The notes beneath the pieces are model-generated. The model was not told the DNA's origin, searched no databases, and was given only the letters and a program-made list of their open reading frames with translations. Position numbers and translations under genes: made by a program. Shown here in pieces: positions 45,630-55,111 of a stretch of DNA of 64,000 nt. Source of the stretch: Cupriavidus sp. UYMMa02A (lineage in GTDB: Bacteria > Pseudomonadota > Gammaproteobacteria > Burkholderiales > Burkholderiaceae). How positions within the stretch are numbered: the first letter of the stretch is position 1; each line of letters starts with the position of its first letter. The stretch spans positions 24,312 through 88,311 of the forward strand of contig LRMT01000281.1 of the NCBI GenBank assembly GCA_001725945.1. Direction: 5' to 3'.

Positions 45630-45872
45630 ATGGCAAAGAAATTCCCGCTGCACCCGAGCCATCCCGAGCGCATCTGCTGGGGCTGCGACAAATATTGCCC
45701 CGCCGACTCCATGGGCTGCGGAAACGGTTCGGGCCGGACACAGCACCCTGCCGAGCTGCTCGGCGATGACTGGCTGGAATTTGGGGATTGGGGCATCGAG
45801 GACGACCCGCGCGGGCTCCGTCTGCCGGCTGAATTGTCGATACTCTCGCCCCTCGCCCCTTCCTGGGCATAG
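45630..45872 (+). CDS. DUF3079 protein
   Basis: 80 residues: MAKKFPLHPSHPERICWGCD, KYCPADSMGCGNGSGRTQHP, ELLGDDWLEFGDWGIED, matching the cysteine-rich DUF3079 family. The cysteine set (CWGC, C, C) suggests metal binding. Start ATG 45630 is where the family begins. Function unknown. Confidence 0.8.
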   Translation: MAKKFPLHPSHPERICWGCDKYCPADSMGCGNGSGRTQHPAELLGDDWLEFGDWGIEDDPRGLRLPAELSILSPLAPSWA

Positions 45873-46139
45873 TCGCATTACCCGCATTGAATTCCCGCGC
45901 ATGCCTGGTGTGTTCCATGCTTGAACCCATGCGTGGATTATTTTTCCGGCGGGTTTCTATCGACCGCGCTCGCTCTGCGCACTATCAAAATTAGCGATTT
46001 CCGCTGCAGAGGCGCTTCAATGCGTCTCCAGCGCCACAATCTGCATATCCGTCAGGAAAACCTGTGGCGATTACAATGCTCCGATCGCGACATCCCATCC
46101 CGGCATCATCCCGGCAGTCTTTTCAATGGACGAACGACC

Positions 46140-47588
46140 ATGCTGAAGCTCCAAGACCCCTCCCTGCTACGAGAGCAGTGCTATATCGACGGACGCTGGA
46201 CTGGTGGCGAACGCCGCATCGACGTGACCAACCCGGCCACGGGCGAGCGTGTGGCGCAGGTGCCGCAGTTCGGCGTGGAAGAAACCCGACAGGCAATCGA
46301 GGCGGCCAACCGAGCGCTGCCGGCGTGGCGCGCGCGCGTGGCCAAGGAACGCTCAGCGCTGCTGCGCAAGTGGTTCGAGCTGATCCTGGCCAACCAGGAC
46401 GACCTGGCCCGCATCATGACGGCCGAGCAAGGCAAGCCGTTTGCCGAGGCCAAGGGCGAGATCGCCTACGCCGCGTCGTTCATCGAATGGTTTGCCGAGG
46501 AAGGCAAGCGCGTCTACGGCGAAACCATCCCGGCACCGGTCAGCAGCCAGCGCATCGTCGTGACGAAGGAGCCGGTGGGCGTGTGCGCGGCCATTACGCC
46601 GTGGAATTTCCCGGCAGCGATGATTACCCGCAAGGTCGGCCCGGCGCTGGCCGCCGGCTGCACCATGGTGGTCAAGCCAGCGTCGCAAACCCCGCTGACG
46701 GCGCTGGCGCTTGCGGTGCTGGCTGAACGCGCTGGCATTCCGGCCGGCGTGCTGTCCGTGCTGACGGGCTCGGCAAGCGCCATCGGCGGCGAGCTGAGCA
46801 CCAATCCGCTGGTGCGCAAGCTGACCTTCACGGGCTCCACCGAGGTGGGCCGCGTGCTGATGGCGCAGACCGCCTCCACGATCAAAAAGGTGTCGATGGA
46901 GCTGGGCGGCAATGCGCCCTTCATCGTGTTCGACGACGCCGATCTCGATGCCGCCGTGGAAGGCGCCATCATCTCCAAGTACCGCAACGCAGGTCAGACC
47001 TGCGTCTGCGCGAACCGGATCTACGTGCAGGACAAGGTCTACGACGCGTTCGCGGAAAAGCTGGTGGCGGCAGTCTCCGCACTGACGGTTGGCAACGGCA
47101 TGGACGACGGCGTGCGCATTGGCCCGCTGATCGACGAGAAGGCCGTGGCCAAGGTCGAGGAACACATCGCCGACGCGCTTGGCAAAGGTGCACGCGTGCT
47201 GCAGGGCGGCCATCGGCACGGGCTTGGCCATACCTTCTTCGAGCCGACCGTGCTCGCCGATGTCGCGCCCGGCATGCTGGTGGCGCGCGAAGAGACGTTC
47301 GGCCCGCTGGCGCCGCTGTTCCGCTTCAAGACCGAGGATGATGTCGTGGCCATGGCCAACGACACCGAATTCGGCCTGGCCAGCTATTTCTATGCGCGCG
47401 ATCTCGGCCGCGTCTGGCGTGTTTCGGAGAGGCTCGAGTACGGCATGGTGGGCGTGAACACGGGCCTGATCTCCAACGAGGTCGCGCCGTTCGGCGGCGT
47501 GAAGCAATCCGGCGTGGGCCGCGAAGGCTCGCACTACGGCATCGAAGACTACCTGGTGATCAAATACACCTGCATGGCGGGCATCTGA
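46140..47588 (+). CDS. gabD: NAD(P)-dependent succinate-semialdehyde dehydrogenase
   Basis: 482-residue aldehyde dehydrogenase. Start ATG 46140 (MLKLQDPSLLREQCYIDGRW). TPWNFPAAMITRKVGPALAA, FTGSTEVGRVLMAQ, general base in MELGGNAPFIVFDDADLD and nucleophile cysteine in NAGQTCVCANR match GabD. Oxidises succinate semialdehyde to succinate. No gabT is adjacent. The frame is intact. Confidence 0.93.
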   Translation: MLKLQDPSLLREQCYIDGRWTGGERRIDVTNPATGERVAQVPQFGVEETRQAIEAANRALPAWRARVAKERSALLRKWFELILANQDDLARIMTAEQGKPFAEAKGEIAYAASFIEWFAEEGKRVYGETIPAPVSSQRIVVTKEPVGVCAAITPWNFPAAMITRKVGPALAAGCTMVVKPASQTPLTALALAVLAERAGIPAGVLSVLTGSASAIGGELSTNPLVRKLTFTGSTEVGRVLMAQTASTIKKVSMELGGNAPFIVFDDADLDAAVEGAIISKYRNAGQTCVCANRIYVQDKVYDAFAEKLVAAVSALTVGNGMDDGVRIGPLIDEKAVAKVEEHIADALGKGARVLQGGHRHGLGHTFFEPTVLADVAPGMLVAREETFGPLAPLFRFKTEDDVVAMANDTEFGLASYFYARDLGRVWRVSERLEYGMVGVNTGLISNEVAPFGGVKQSGVGREGSHYGIEDYLVIKYTCMAGI

Positions 47589-47609
47589 GCGGGCCCTGCC
47601 GGTCGGCGC

Positions 47610-48463
47610 TCAATAGTTGCCCTTCGCATACGCGGCGCGGCTGGTCAGGTCCGACCAGCCGTCGGCGTCAGGCCGGCAGGTCTTGCGGAAGCGTTCGAGC
47701 TGATCGTGAAAGCGTCGCATCAGCTCGAACTGGTAGCTCGCGTTCTCGAAGCTGAAACGGGTGCCGAACTCGTAGAGCGCGCTCTCGGCCGCATGTGACA
47801 GGCGCTCCAGCCGCTGCGCCAGCGCCCGCCCTTCCACGCTGCGGTGCCGGCGCAGCCGCCAGCTCAGGGCTTCCTGGCCATCTTCCAGCAGGCTCTGGTC
47901 CAGATAGCCCAGCCGCCCCGCTGCCGCCCGTGCCTCGCACATCGCGGACAGGTAGGCACAGACCGCCGACAGGCGCTGGTTCATCTCGCCGCCGCGATGC
48001 AGCAGGTCGCGCGCGCAGGCCTGGAAGCGCTCGGCGAGGCCGGAGTCGCCTCCGCGTCAGTCTGCTGCGCATACTCCGCCAGCGGGCGGATGCCGAGGGA
48101 AAGCCCAGGTGGCAACACGCTGGTAATGCGCTCGGCCAGCCCCTGCTGCAAGGCACCATCGAGTTCGCAGCACGTACGGCAGTCGGCGTCGACATAGAAA
48201 TCGAGGCTGGCCCACCGGCCCGGCCCCATGGTGATCACCGCGCGCGCCGGCATCTGCCCTGCGCGTTCGAGTACATCCAGGCCGGTCCGCACGCACCGCT
48301 CGCGCTCCTCGTCGCCGCCAAGCGCATCGATGATGTCACGCGGCTCCAGGGCACCGCTGAACTCGGTGCGCCTCATCGGCATCACTGGCCCAAGCCTGTC
48401 CCACGCATCGGCTCGCGTCGGCGGCAGCAGTGCCTCGGCGCAGCGGGTTCCATTGCCAGTCAT
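47610..48463 (-). CDS. Unknown protein translationally coupled to flhC, frameshifted
   Basis: Not recognised. ATG 48463 overlaps the flhC stop. First half: FSGALEPRDIIDALGGDEER, ARAVITMGPGRWASLDFYVD and ADCRTCCELDGALQQGLAER. After one base near 48053 a helical second half follows: FQACARDLLHRGGEMNQRLS, SFENASYQFELMRRFHDQLE. About 284 residues, soluble, no signal peptide. Its coupling to flhDC suggests a role in the same output. Confidence 0.6.
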
Positions 48464-49185
48464 AGGACCTCCGGTGTCAGTTGTGCGGCCCGGCTTGCCG
48501 GGCACGTATCCAGCATCAATTCCCGTTGGGATCGAAACGTCGCGCACGCGCTCATAGGGCAGGCACCATCCCGAACGCGGCGCGACGACGGCCGGCACGT
48601 TTCCCAGCAAGGCACCGGCGCCTTGCCGCGCGCGCGGGACGGCATCTCGCGCTTCGCTCCGCGGCGCACCCGCGATGGAGGATCGCACAGGCTGCAGATG
48701 AACGAGCCCAGCGGTTCGTGGGCGTGCGTCACGTAGCGCCCGCCGCAGCACCGGCACGTCGACAACTGCAGAAGTCCGCCTTCGCGGAAGCGCACCAGCG
48801 TCCAGAAGCGCGTGAAGCTGATCAGGCATTCCTCGTTGCTGGCCTGCATGTGGCCGACATATACGCGGTAGCTGTTCAGCACCGCGCGGATGCCTGGCAG
48901 CCCGGCCCGCTGCTCCATGAACTCATGCACGCTCAGCAGGTAGGACGCATGCGCATTGGGCCGCCACGTCACGAACCAGTCGGCAGAGAACGGCAGCATG
49001 CCCTTGGGCGGGGACGCCCCTGTCAGTTCGCGATATAGCCGGTACACGCGGCTGCGCGACAGCGTCACCTCGGCCTCCACGACCTGCGGGCGTGCGCCAA
49101 GACCGATCAGCTCGATGGCAAGCTGGGTGTCGCTGGCATCCTGCAGGGCGCTGCGCGCCGGCGCGGTCTGCTGGATTGGCTTCAT
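48460..49185 (-). CDS. flhC: Flagellar transcriptional activator FlhC
   Basis: 241 residues from ATG 49185 (MKPIQQTAPARSALQ). Family features: QLAIELIGLGARPQVVEAEV, LSRSRVYRLYRELTGASPPK, GMLPFSADWFVTWRPNAHAS, and the zinc site CRCCGGRYVTHAHEPLGSFI plus CSLC. The tail after CSLC is about 65 residues longer and basic. Partner of FlhD in the FlhD4C2 activator of flagellar genes. Its ATG overlaps the flhD stop. No mot/che/flg genes are in the window. Confidence 0.93.
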   Translation of the reverse strand: MKPIQQTAPARSALQDASDTQLAIELIGLGARPQVVEAEVTLSRSRVYRLYRELTGASPPKGMLPFSADWFVTWRPNAHASYLLSVHEFMEQRAGLPGIRAVLNSYRVYVGHMQASNEECLISFTRFWTLVRFREGGLLQLSTCRCCGGRYVTHAHEPLGSFICSLCDPPSRVRRGAKREMPSRARGKAPVPCWETCRPSSRRVRDGACPMSACATFRSQRELMLDTCPASRAAQLTPEVL

Positions 49186-49499
49186 CTTCCTTCCTCCAGG
49201 GCTTGGGCGGCCAACACGATGGCCGTATGCATATTGCACAGCTCGTGCTGGGGCCGGATCCCGGCAAGCGCTTCGAGCATCGCGCCGTTGTCCAGGCGGA
49301 AGCGGGACAGCACCATGCTCGAGCGCGCCAGCGCAAGCATCTGCGCGGGCGTGAGCGCCGCCAGCGCGCGCCCGACTTCCTTGCCGAGGCCGAGCCGGAG
49401 TAGCGCCTCGGCCTCGTTCTGGCGCATCAAGCGCTGCACCAGCAGCAGATAAGCCAGATTGACATCCTTGATCTCACGTACTAGGTCATTGCTTTCCAC
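49182..49499 (-). CDS. flhD: Flagellar transcriptional activator FlhD
   Basis: 105 residues; GTG start at 49499 after GGGAGG. DLVREIKDVNLAYLLLVQRL, MRQNEAEALLRLGLGKEVGR and LARSSMVLSRFRLDN are FlhD blocks. Coupled to flhC. It starts 30 bp after the fnr-like gene, so the three probably share a transcript. Confidence 0.93.
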   Translation of the reverse strand: MESNDLVREIKDVNLAYLLLVQRLMRQNEAEALLRLGLGKEVGRALAALTPAQMLALARSSMVLSRFRLDNGAMLEALAGIRPQHELCNMHTAIVLAAQALEEGR

Positions 49500-49529
49500 T
49501 GCCAGCCTCCCATGCGAACGGATTTGTCT

Positions 49530-50402
49530 TCAAGCTGTCTGCCTGCCTCGGAGCGCCGCGGACAAGGGCTGCGCCCGCGCCACCCACGCCTGCGCCGACG
49601 CGCGCGCAGCGCGTGCCGGCACGCGCTGCGCGCCACCGCGCTCGCTGCCGCGATCGGGAGGCATCGGGGAAATCGCGGGCCGGTCGGCAATGGCGCGCAG
49701 CCCCGCCTTGTCGATCAGTGCCACGCTGCGGTGCTTGACCCGGATCAGCCCGCATTCCGCGAGCCGGGAAAACTGCCGGCTGACCGTCTCCAGCGTCAGG
49801 CCGATATAGCTGCCGATCTCCTCGCGGCTCATGCGCAGGATGAACTCGCTCGACGAAAAGCCGCGCGCTGACAGGCCCTCGGAGATCCACAGCAGGAAGC
49901 TCACCAGGCGTTCTTCGGCGGTCATCAGAGCCAGCAGCGTCTGCAGCGCGCGCGTGCGCCGCGCATGGCCGTCCAGCGCCAGGAACACGCGGCCCGCGAG
50001 TGCCGGCGTGCTGGCCGCCAGCTGACGCAGTACGTCCATCGGGATCATGCAGACCTTGGTGTCTTCCAGCGCCGTGGCGTAGGACGCGTACTGGCGCCGG
50101 CCAATGCTGTCCAGGCCCACGATCTCGCCGGGAAAGTGGAAGCCGACCACCTGCGTGCGTCCGTCCTCCGTGGCGACATGCGTCTTGATGGTCCCTACGC
50201 GGATCGCGAACAGCGCCGCGACCGGATCGCCAAGCAGGTAGAGCGGTTCGCCCTTGCGCAGCCGGATCACGCGATGGGCCAGCGCATCGGCAGGTTCCAT
50301 GCCATCCGACTCACGCTCGCCTGCCATGCAAAGCCGCGCCATGGAGCATCCGGAGCAGCACGGAATCGAATCGGACAACGGAGGGCGGGTTGTCAGCGTC
50401 AT
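49530..50402 (-). CDS. FNR-type oxygen-responsive regulator (Crp/Fnr family)
   Basis: 290 residues. N-terminal cysteines C16-x2-C19-x5-C25 and a further C118 (TKVCMIP) match the [4Fe-4S] ligands of FNR (C20, C23, C29, C122 in E. coli). cNMP-like barrel: AIRVGTIKTHVATEDGRTQV, GFHFPGEIVGLDSIG. HTH: MSREEIGSYIGLTLETVSRQ with the ETVSR recognition pattern of FNR. The last 45 residues are a basic extension. Expected to activate or repress under low oxygen. Probably co-transcribed with flhDC. Confidence 0.9.
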   Translation of the reverse strand: MTLTTRPPLSDSIPCCSGCSMARLCMAGERESDGMEPADALAHRVIRLRKGEPLYLLGDPVAALFAIRVGTIKTHVATEDGRTQVVGFHFPGEIVGLDSIGRRQYASYATALEDTKVCMIPMDVLRQLAASTPALAGRVFLALDGHARRTRALQTLLALMTAEERLVSFLLWISEGLSARGFSSSEFILRMSREEIGSYIGLTLETVSRQFSRLAECGLIRVKHRSVALIDKAGLRAIADRPAISPMPPDRGSERGGAQRVPARAARASAQAWVARAQPLSAALRGRQTA

Positions 50403-50822
50403 GGGCGCCTCAGCAGAAGGGTTTCACACTGGTAAATTTTGGAATGATTTTCTACAGATAATCAAACTGGCGCGGAAAATCAAATCACAAAAGCCTGGAA
50501 TAAGATTACATTGACCCGTTCCCACAGAACAATCTGTAATTTCCGAATCAACACTAAGAGTTTTCTGACCGTACTGCAGCCATGCCCACAAACGTTTGCT
50601 GGCAAGGAAAGATGGGTTAAGCAGCGCGCTTTGTTGGCACGGATCAAGGAAATCTCACGGGAACCATTCTTATCATCGCGACGCTTTCTTATTTGTTCCT
50701 GTTGCGGAAAATAGGATATTTTGATTCTGCGGTGTCGCTGAATAGCGTTATCGAAAGATTTTCACGCATTCATTGCCTTAATCCACATCAGGAATTTTCC
50801 GGTCGACTCCTGGAATATTCCC
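50403..50822. other. AT-rich divergent promoter region (fnr-flhDC versus EAL-HDOD)
   Basis: 420 bases without a gene, AT-rich. I looked for a TTGAT-N4-ATCAA FNR box and did not find a good one, only isolated ATCAA half-sites (for example around 50460). Confidence 0.5.
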
Positions 50823-52037
50823 ATGCAATACCAGCCACCCTCCTCGTCAGCCATGCCAATGCCGGGCCTTTGCGATCCCGAGGTACTGCACATCGGCCGC
50901 CAACCCATCGTTGATGCCGACGGCGTACCGCAAGCCTACGAACTGCTGTACCGGGAAACCTGTGGAAGCTGGGCAAACGTGCTCGATGACAGCGCCGCCA
51001 CGGCTCATGTCATCGCCCGAACGCTCGGCGGCACCGGACTGGACTGGACGCTGCGCAAGCATGCCGGCTTCATCAATCTCGGACACCAACTGCTGCTGGA
51101 CGATCTGCTGTTGCTGGTACCCCCCGGACATTTCGTGCTGGAGGTACTCGAAAGCGTTCCCATGGATGCCTGCGTGCTGCGCCGCCTGGCATGCCTGAGG
51201 CAGGCAGGCTACCGTCTGGCGCTCGACGACGTGGCGGCGCTGTCGCACGATGTTCGCAAGGCGCTGCCCGCGGTCGACTTCGTCAAGGTGGATTTCCGGC
51301 TTGCCGACCATGCGGAACTGCCGCGCCTGGCCGATGCGGTGCTGCGCGCGGACCGGCTGCTGATCGGCGAGAAAATCGAAACCGCAGACGATTTCGCGCT
51401 CGCGCAACGGCTCGGCTTCCACTTGTTCCAGGGCTTTCACTTCGCACGCCCGGAACCGCTGGCCGCCCCGATGCCGCATCTGGACCGCGGTGCGCTGGCG
51501 CGGCTGCAAACGCTGGTGAACAGTGGTAGCGGTGCGCACACCGATGTACTGCTGGCCGAACTCCACGCCAACCCAGGCCTGATCGCGCAGTTGCTCCGGC
51601 TCTCGGTGGCCACAGGCATGCAGCCTTGCGGCGGCTTTGCCAGCGTGCGCGCGCTGCTGCAGGCGCTGGGTCCCGACAGCGTTCAGCGCTGGGTGCGGCT
51701 GCTCCAGATGTCCGATGGCTTGCGCCTGCCCGCCGAGCCGAGCCTGCGCAGCCATGCCGCACACCGGCGCGCCCGCTTCATGGCGCAGGCGGCGCACCAG
51801 ATCCGGCCGCACGATGCGGCGCTGGCAGAAGCGGCGTTCCTGACTGGCGTGCTGTCGCTGGCGCCGTTGCCGCCTGACCGTACGCGCGATGAAGCCCAGG
51901 AGGCCTTCCCGGTTACCCAGGCGATCCGGGATGCCATCCTCCATGGCCACGGGGATCTCGGCGCGCTTCTCGAGGCCGCGCAAGGGTACGAGCGCGGTGG
52001 CAAACCACCTGTCCTGCCTGGCCTGCCAGGCCCCTGA
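50823..52037 (+). CDS. EAL-HDOD domain protein (YuxH-like)
   Basis: 404 residues. N-terminal EAL-like domain, VLHIGRQPIVDADGVPQAYE, LLYRE in place of the EAL motif, RLALDDVAALSHDVRKALPA, GFHLFQGFHFARPEPL. C-terminal HDOD domain from about residue 215 (RLQTLVNSGSGAHTDVLLAE, GFASVRALLQALGPDSVQRW). Several catalytic EAL residues appear changed, so it is likely a c-di-GMP or protein-binding signal protein rather than a phosphodiesterase. Divergent from fnr-flhDC. The frame is intact. Confidence 0.85.
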   Translation: MQYQPPSSSAMPMPGLCDPEVLHIGRQPIVDADGVPQAYELLYRETCGSWANVLDDSAATAHVIARTLGGTGLDWTLRKHAGFINLGHQLLLDDLLLLVPPGHFVLEVLESVPMDACVLRRLACLRQAGYRLALDDVAALSHDVRKALPAVDFVKVDFRLADHAELPRLADAVLRADRLLIGEKIETADDFALAQRLGFHLFQGFHFARPEPLAAPMPHLDRGALARLQTLVNSGSGAHTDVLLAELHANPGLIAQLLRLSVATGMQPCGGFASVRALLQALGPDSVQRWVRLLQMSDGLRLPAEPSLRSHAAHRRARFMAQAAHQIRPHDAALAEAAFLTGVLSLAPLPPDRTRDEAQEAFPVTQAIRDAILHGHGDLGALLEAAQGYERGGKPPVLPGLPGP

Positions 52038-52171
52038 AGCATCACGCCGCCACGGCGCAACGTCGCCCGCGTCCCACCGCTAAGACGGGCTTTGCCAAAT
52101 CCAAACCCACGCGCTCGCTCGCTGGGACACACTGCCGCTTTCCATCGCAAAACAGTACAAGGGAGACAGCG

Positions 52172-53146
52172 ATGACGAGTTGGATCAGGCGTGCGGCCGC
52201 AGGGCTGCTGATTTCGCTGGCTGCGGCCGGCAGTGCCTTCGCGGCGTATCCGGACAAGCCGGTGCGGCTCGTGGTGCCATTCCCGCCGGGCGGCGCGACC
52301 GACCTGCTAGCACGCGAAATCGGCAACGCGCTGTCCGTGCGGCTGGGACAGCCCGTGGTGATCGACAACCGTCCGGGCGCCGGCGGCAATATCGCCGCGA
52401 TTGCCGTGGCGCGCGCCCCGGCCGATGGCTACACGCTGCTGTTCGGCACCTTCGGCTCGCTCGCCGTCAACAAGAGCCTCTATGACAAGCCCGGCTACGA
52501 CCCGCTCAAGGACTTCGCGCCAGTCGCATCGGTAGCCTACCTGCCCAATGTGCTGGTGGTTCACCCATCCGTGCCCGCGCGCACCGTGCCCGAACTGCTG
52601 GCGCTTGCGCGCAAGGAGCCCGGCAAGCTGACCTATGGTTCGTTCGGCAATGGTTCGTCGTCGCACCTGGCCGGGGAACTGTTCACCCACATGGCGGGCG
52701 TCAATATCACGCATATCCCCTACAAGGGCAGCGCCGCTTCGATGACCGATCTAATCGGCGGGCGCCTGACCATGATGTTCGACAGCGTATCGACCGCATT
52801 GCCGTATATCCGCGATGGCCGCGTGCGCGCGCTGGCGGTCACCACGCAGAAGCCGTCCGAGCAGCTTCCGGGCGTGCCGACGCTGGCGACGGCTGGCGTC
52901 CCCGGGTATGAACTGACCGCCTGGTTCGGGGTGGTCGCACCCGCCGGCACGCCCAAGGCCGTGGTCGACCGGCTCAACGGCGAGATCGTCGCTTCGCTGA
53001 AGCAACCCGAACTGGCCAACAAGCTCGCCAGCCAGGGCACGGTGCCGTTCCCGGCCACGCCCGCGCAATTCGGCAGCTATATCCGCGCGCAGTATGAGAA
53101 GTGGGATGCATTGATCAAGTCAGCCAATATCCGCGTGGACCAGTAA
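52172..53146 (+). CDS. Bug/TctC substrate-binding protein
   Basis: Intact 324-residue receptor starting at ATG 52172 behind AAGGGAGA. Signal peptide to AGSAFA, then YPDKPVRLVVPFPPGGATDL, NRPGAGGNIAAIAVARAPAD, YGSFGNGSSSHLAGELFTHM, IPYKGSAASMTDLIGGRLTM. It converges on the IclR pair, so it may serve the IclR-controlled aromatic cassette, but no direct link is shown. Confidence 0.92.
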   Translation: MTSWIRRAAAGLLISLAAAGSAFAAYPDKPVRLVVPFPPGGATDLLAREIGNALSVRLGQPVVIDNRPGAGGNIAAIAVARAPADGYTLLFGTFGSLAVNKSLYDKPGYDPLKDFAPVASVAYLPNVLVVHPSVPARTVPELLALARKEPGKLTYGSFGNGSSSHLAGELFTHMAGVNITHIPYKGSAASMTDLIGGRLTMMFDSVSTALPYIRDGRVRALAVTTQKPSEQLPGVPTLATAGVPGYELTAWFGVVAPAGTPKAVVDRLNGEIVASLKQPELANKLASQGTVPFPATPAQFGSYIRAQYEKWDALIKSANIRVDQ

Positions 53147-53183
53147 GCACTGAGAAAGGGGGCACGCAACCCATCCACACGAT

Positions 53184-54022
53184 TCACCCCGGCGCCTTCA
53201 TGGCGCCGAAGCGCCACGACAGCCGGTGCGCCGCCTGGCGCACCAGTCCGGCGATGGCGCCTTGCGTGCCGCTGTCGAAGCTGCCCGTCGATCCCATCAC
53301 CGCCACCACCAGCGCCAGGCTGCCCGTGTGGTCGAACACCGGCGCAGCAAGCGTATCGATGCCCGGCACCGGCCGGCTCAGCGCATTGTCCACCTGGTCG
53401 CCGCGCACCCGCGCCAGCCTGCTGGCGTAGTCAGGCGTGAGGCGGCCGTCGTCGTCGAGGACTTGAGCGCGCGCAACGCCAGCCATGCGCAGCTCATCGC
53501 GCGCGAGATGGCCCGCCAGCACGTTGTCCGGCAGGTAGGCCGCCATGGTGCGGCCGATCGCGGTATTGACCAGCGACAGCACCGTACCGACACGCAGGCT
53601 CACATGCTGCGGCCGCGCCGATTCCTCCAGCCGCACCACGGTAGGCCCAAGCGGCCCGAGCACCGCCATGGCCACGCTCAGTCCGGTGGCTTGCGCCAGT
53701 TCGATGATTTCCGGTTCCGCTTCGCGCGTGGGCGACAGGCGCTGCAGCGCGATCAGGCCCAGTTCCAGGCTTAGCGGGCCGCACAGGAAGTTGCCCCCGG
53801 CATCGCGCGCGAGCAGGCCGGTCTTCTGCAGGCTTACGAGGTGCGGAAACGCCTTGGCCGGCGCCATGCTTGCTGCCTGCGCGAGGTCTCGCAGCGAAAG
53901 CGGCCGGCCCGCCGCGACCAGCGCCGCCAGCAACTGGCCGGTACTGTCGAGCGACTGGATGCCGCGCTGGGGCTTGCCGCCGTCGGCGGCCTGTCCTCGT
54001 TCGGAGCGGCTTGCGTATTCAT
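53184..54022 (-). CDS. IclR-family regulator (second of a coupled pair), frameshifted
   Basis: Starts at ATG 54022 (MNTQAAPNEDRP), overlapping the previous gene's stop. One base near 53990 joins this to RGIQSLDSTGQLLAALVAAG and the HTH SLRDLAQAASMAPAKAFPHL. Effector domain: VSLRVGTVLSLVNTAIGRTM, GIDTLAAPVFDHTGSLALVV. Corrected length about 279 residues. Confidence 0.86.
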
Positions 54023-54815
54023 GCTTGTCCCAGGTCTGCGCCGATGGCGCGTGCGGTCGCCTGCAGGGCCTTCGCCACCGCCCCGTGCCAGTCCACGTCG
54101 ATAGCTCCGGTTGATCCCACCACGGTCAGCACGAGCCTCAGCGCATCGCTGGTGTCGAGTACGGGAACACCAAGCTGCTGACGGCCGGGCTGGGGGTATC
54201 GATGCTGCGCTCCATGCCGCGTGCGCGAATGGCGTCAAGCGTTTCGTCGAACGCATTGAAATCCGCCGTGGTGGCTTGCGGCTGCTGCTGCCGCCATAGC
54301 GACTCCCAGCGCGCACGCGGCTGGAATGCGCAGTACACGCGCCCCGTCGCCGTGGCGGCCAATGCCATCACGGTGCCCACATGCAGGTTCACATGCAGCG
54401 GCGCCGCGGCCGGCACATAGCGCACGATGGCGGGGCCCTGCGGGCCGGCAATGCTGATTGCCACGCTGAAGCCGGTACGCTCGGCCAGTTCGTCGACGCG
54501 CGGCACGGCGGCGCGGTAAGCGGGATCGGATTCCAGGTGCAGCATTCCAAGCTGCAGCGACAGCGGTCCGGGCTCGTAGCGCCCGGAAAGGTGATCGCGC
54601 TTGATCAGGCCGAGCCGCGTCAGGCTGACCAGATAGGCATGCGCCTGCGCGGGCGCCAGCTGTGCCGTATCCGCCAGTTCGGCCAGGGTCATGGGTGCCC
54701 GCACGGCCGCCAACGCGCCGAGAAAGCGGCCGGCGACCTCCACGCTCTGGATGCCGCGCTGCACCTTTTCCTCGCTCTCCGCCTGCGCCGTCTTGCGCCC
54801 CGCTGCCGCCATCAT
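54019..54815 (-). CDS. IclR-family regulator (first of a coupled pair), frameshifted
   Basis: Starts at ATG 54815 (or 54812). RGIQSVEVAGRFLGALAAVR, HTH LAELADTAQLAPAQAHAYLV, effector domain LHVNLHVGTVMALAATATGR. A base is missing near 54168 (SSLGVPVLDTSDALRLVLTV); the corrected end GADLGQA stops at a TGA overlapping the next ATG. Length about 265 residues. Divergent from the MBL/monooxygenase operon. Confidence 0.87.
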
Positions 54816-54874
54816 CCTCTCCGGAAAGCCCAGATATTAATCGAACGTCACCGGGCAGCGTCGGGGGCATAAGT

Positions 54875-54962
54875 GTTTACCCTCTAAACTTTGCTGCGCC
54901 TTAAAAATTATCCATAGACTAACGTCTTAGCTATTGATTAATTCTACGTCGTTTCCTAAGAT
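54875..54962 (+). promoter_or_regulatory. Promoter and candidate IclR operators of the MBL/monooxygenase operon
   Basis: GTTTA-CCCTC-TAAAC (54875-54889) and the AGAC/GTCT dyad within TAGACTAACGTCTTA (54915-54929) lie upstream of TTGATT (54934-54939), a 17-bp spacer and TAAGAT (54957-54962). The dyads sit where an IclR activator or repressor could act. Confidence 0.45.
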
Positions 54963-55111
54963 GACATTACCCCGTCGCTCAGCGCGCTGTACGGCGCTGC
55001 GGCAGAACGAAAGATCAAACGAAACGGGGCGAGACAGCTGCGGTGCCGCGCACGGATAACCCGGTCAAGCGCGCTGCTGTCCCGCCTGCCCCCATCAAAA
55101 GGACAGACAGC

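Noticed and set aside
50403..50822. FNR box controlling fnr-flhDC
   Set aside because: No TTGAT-N4-ATCAA match was found, only half-sites expected by chance in AT-rich DNA.
53189..53207. CGGCGCC-TTCAT-GGCGCCG hairpin as a terminator
   Set aside because: Lies inside the 3' end of the IclR coding sequence and has no T tract on either strand.
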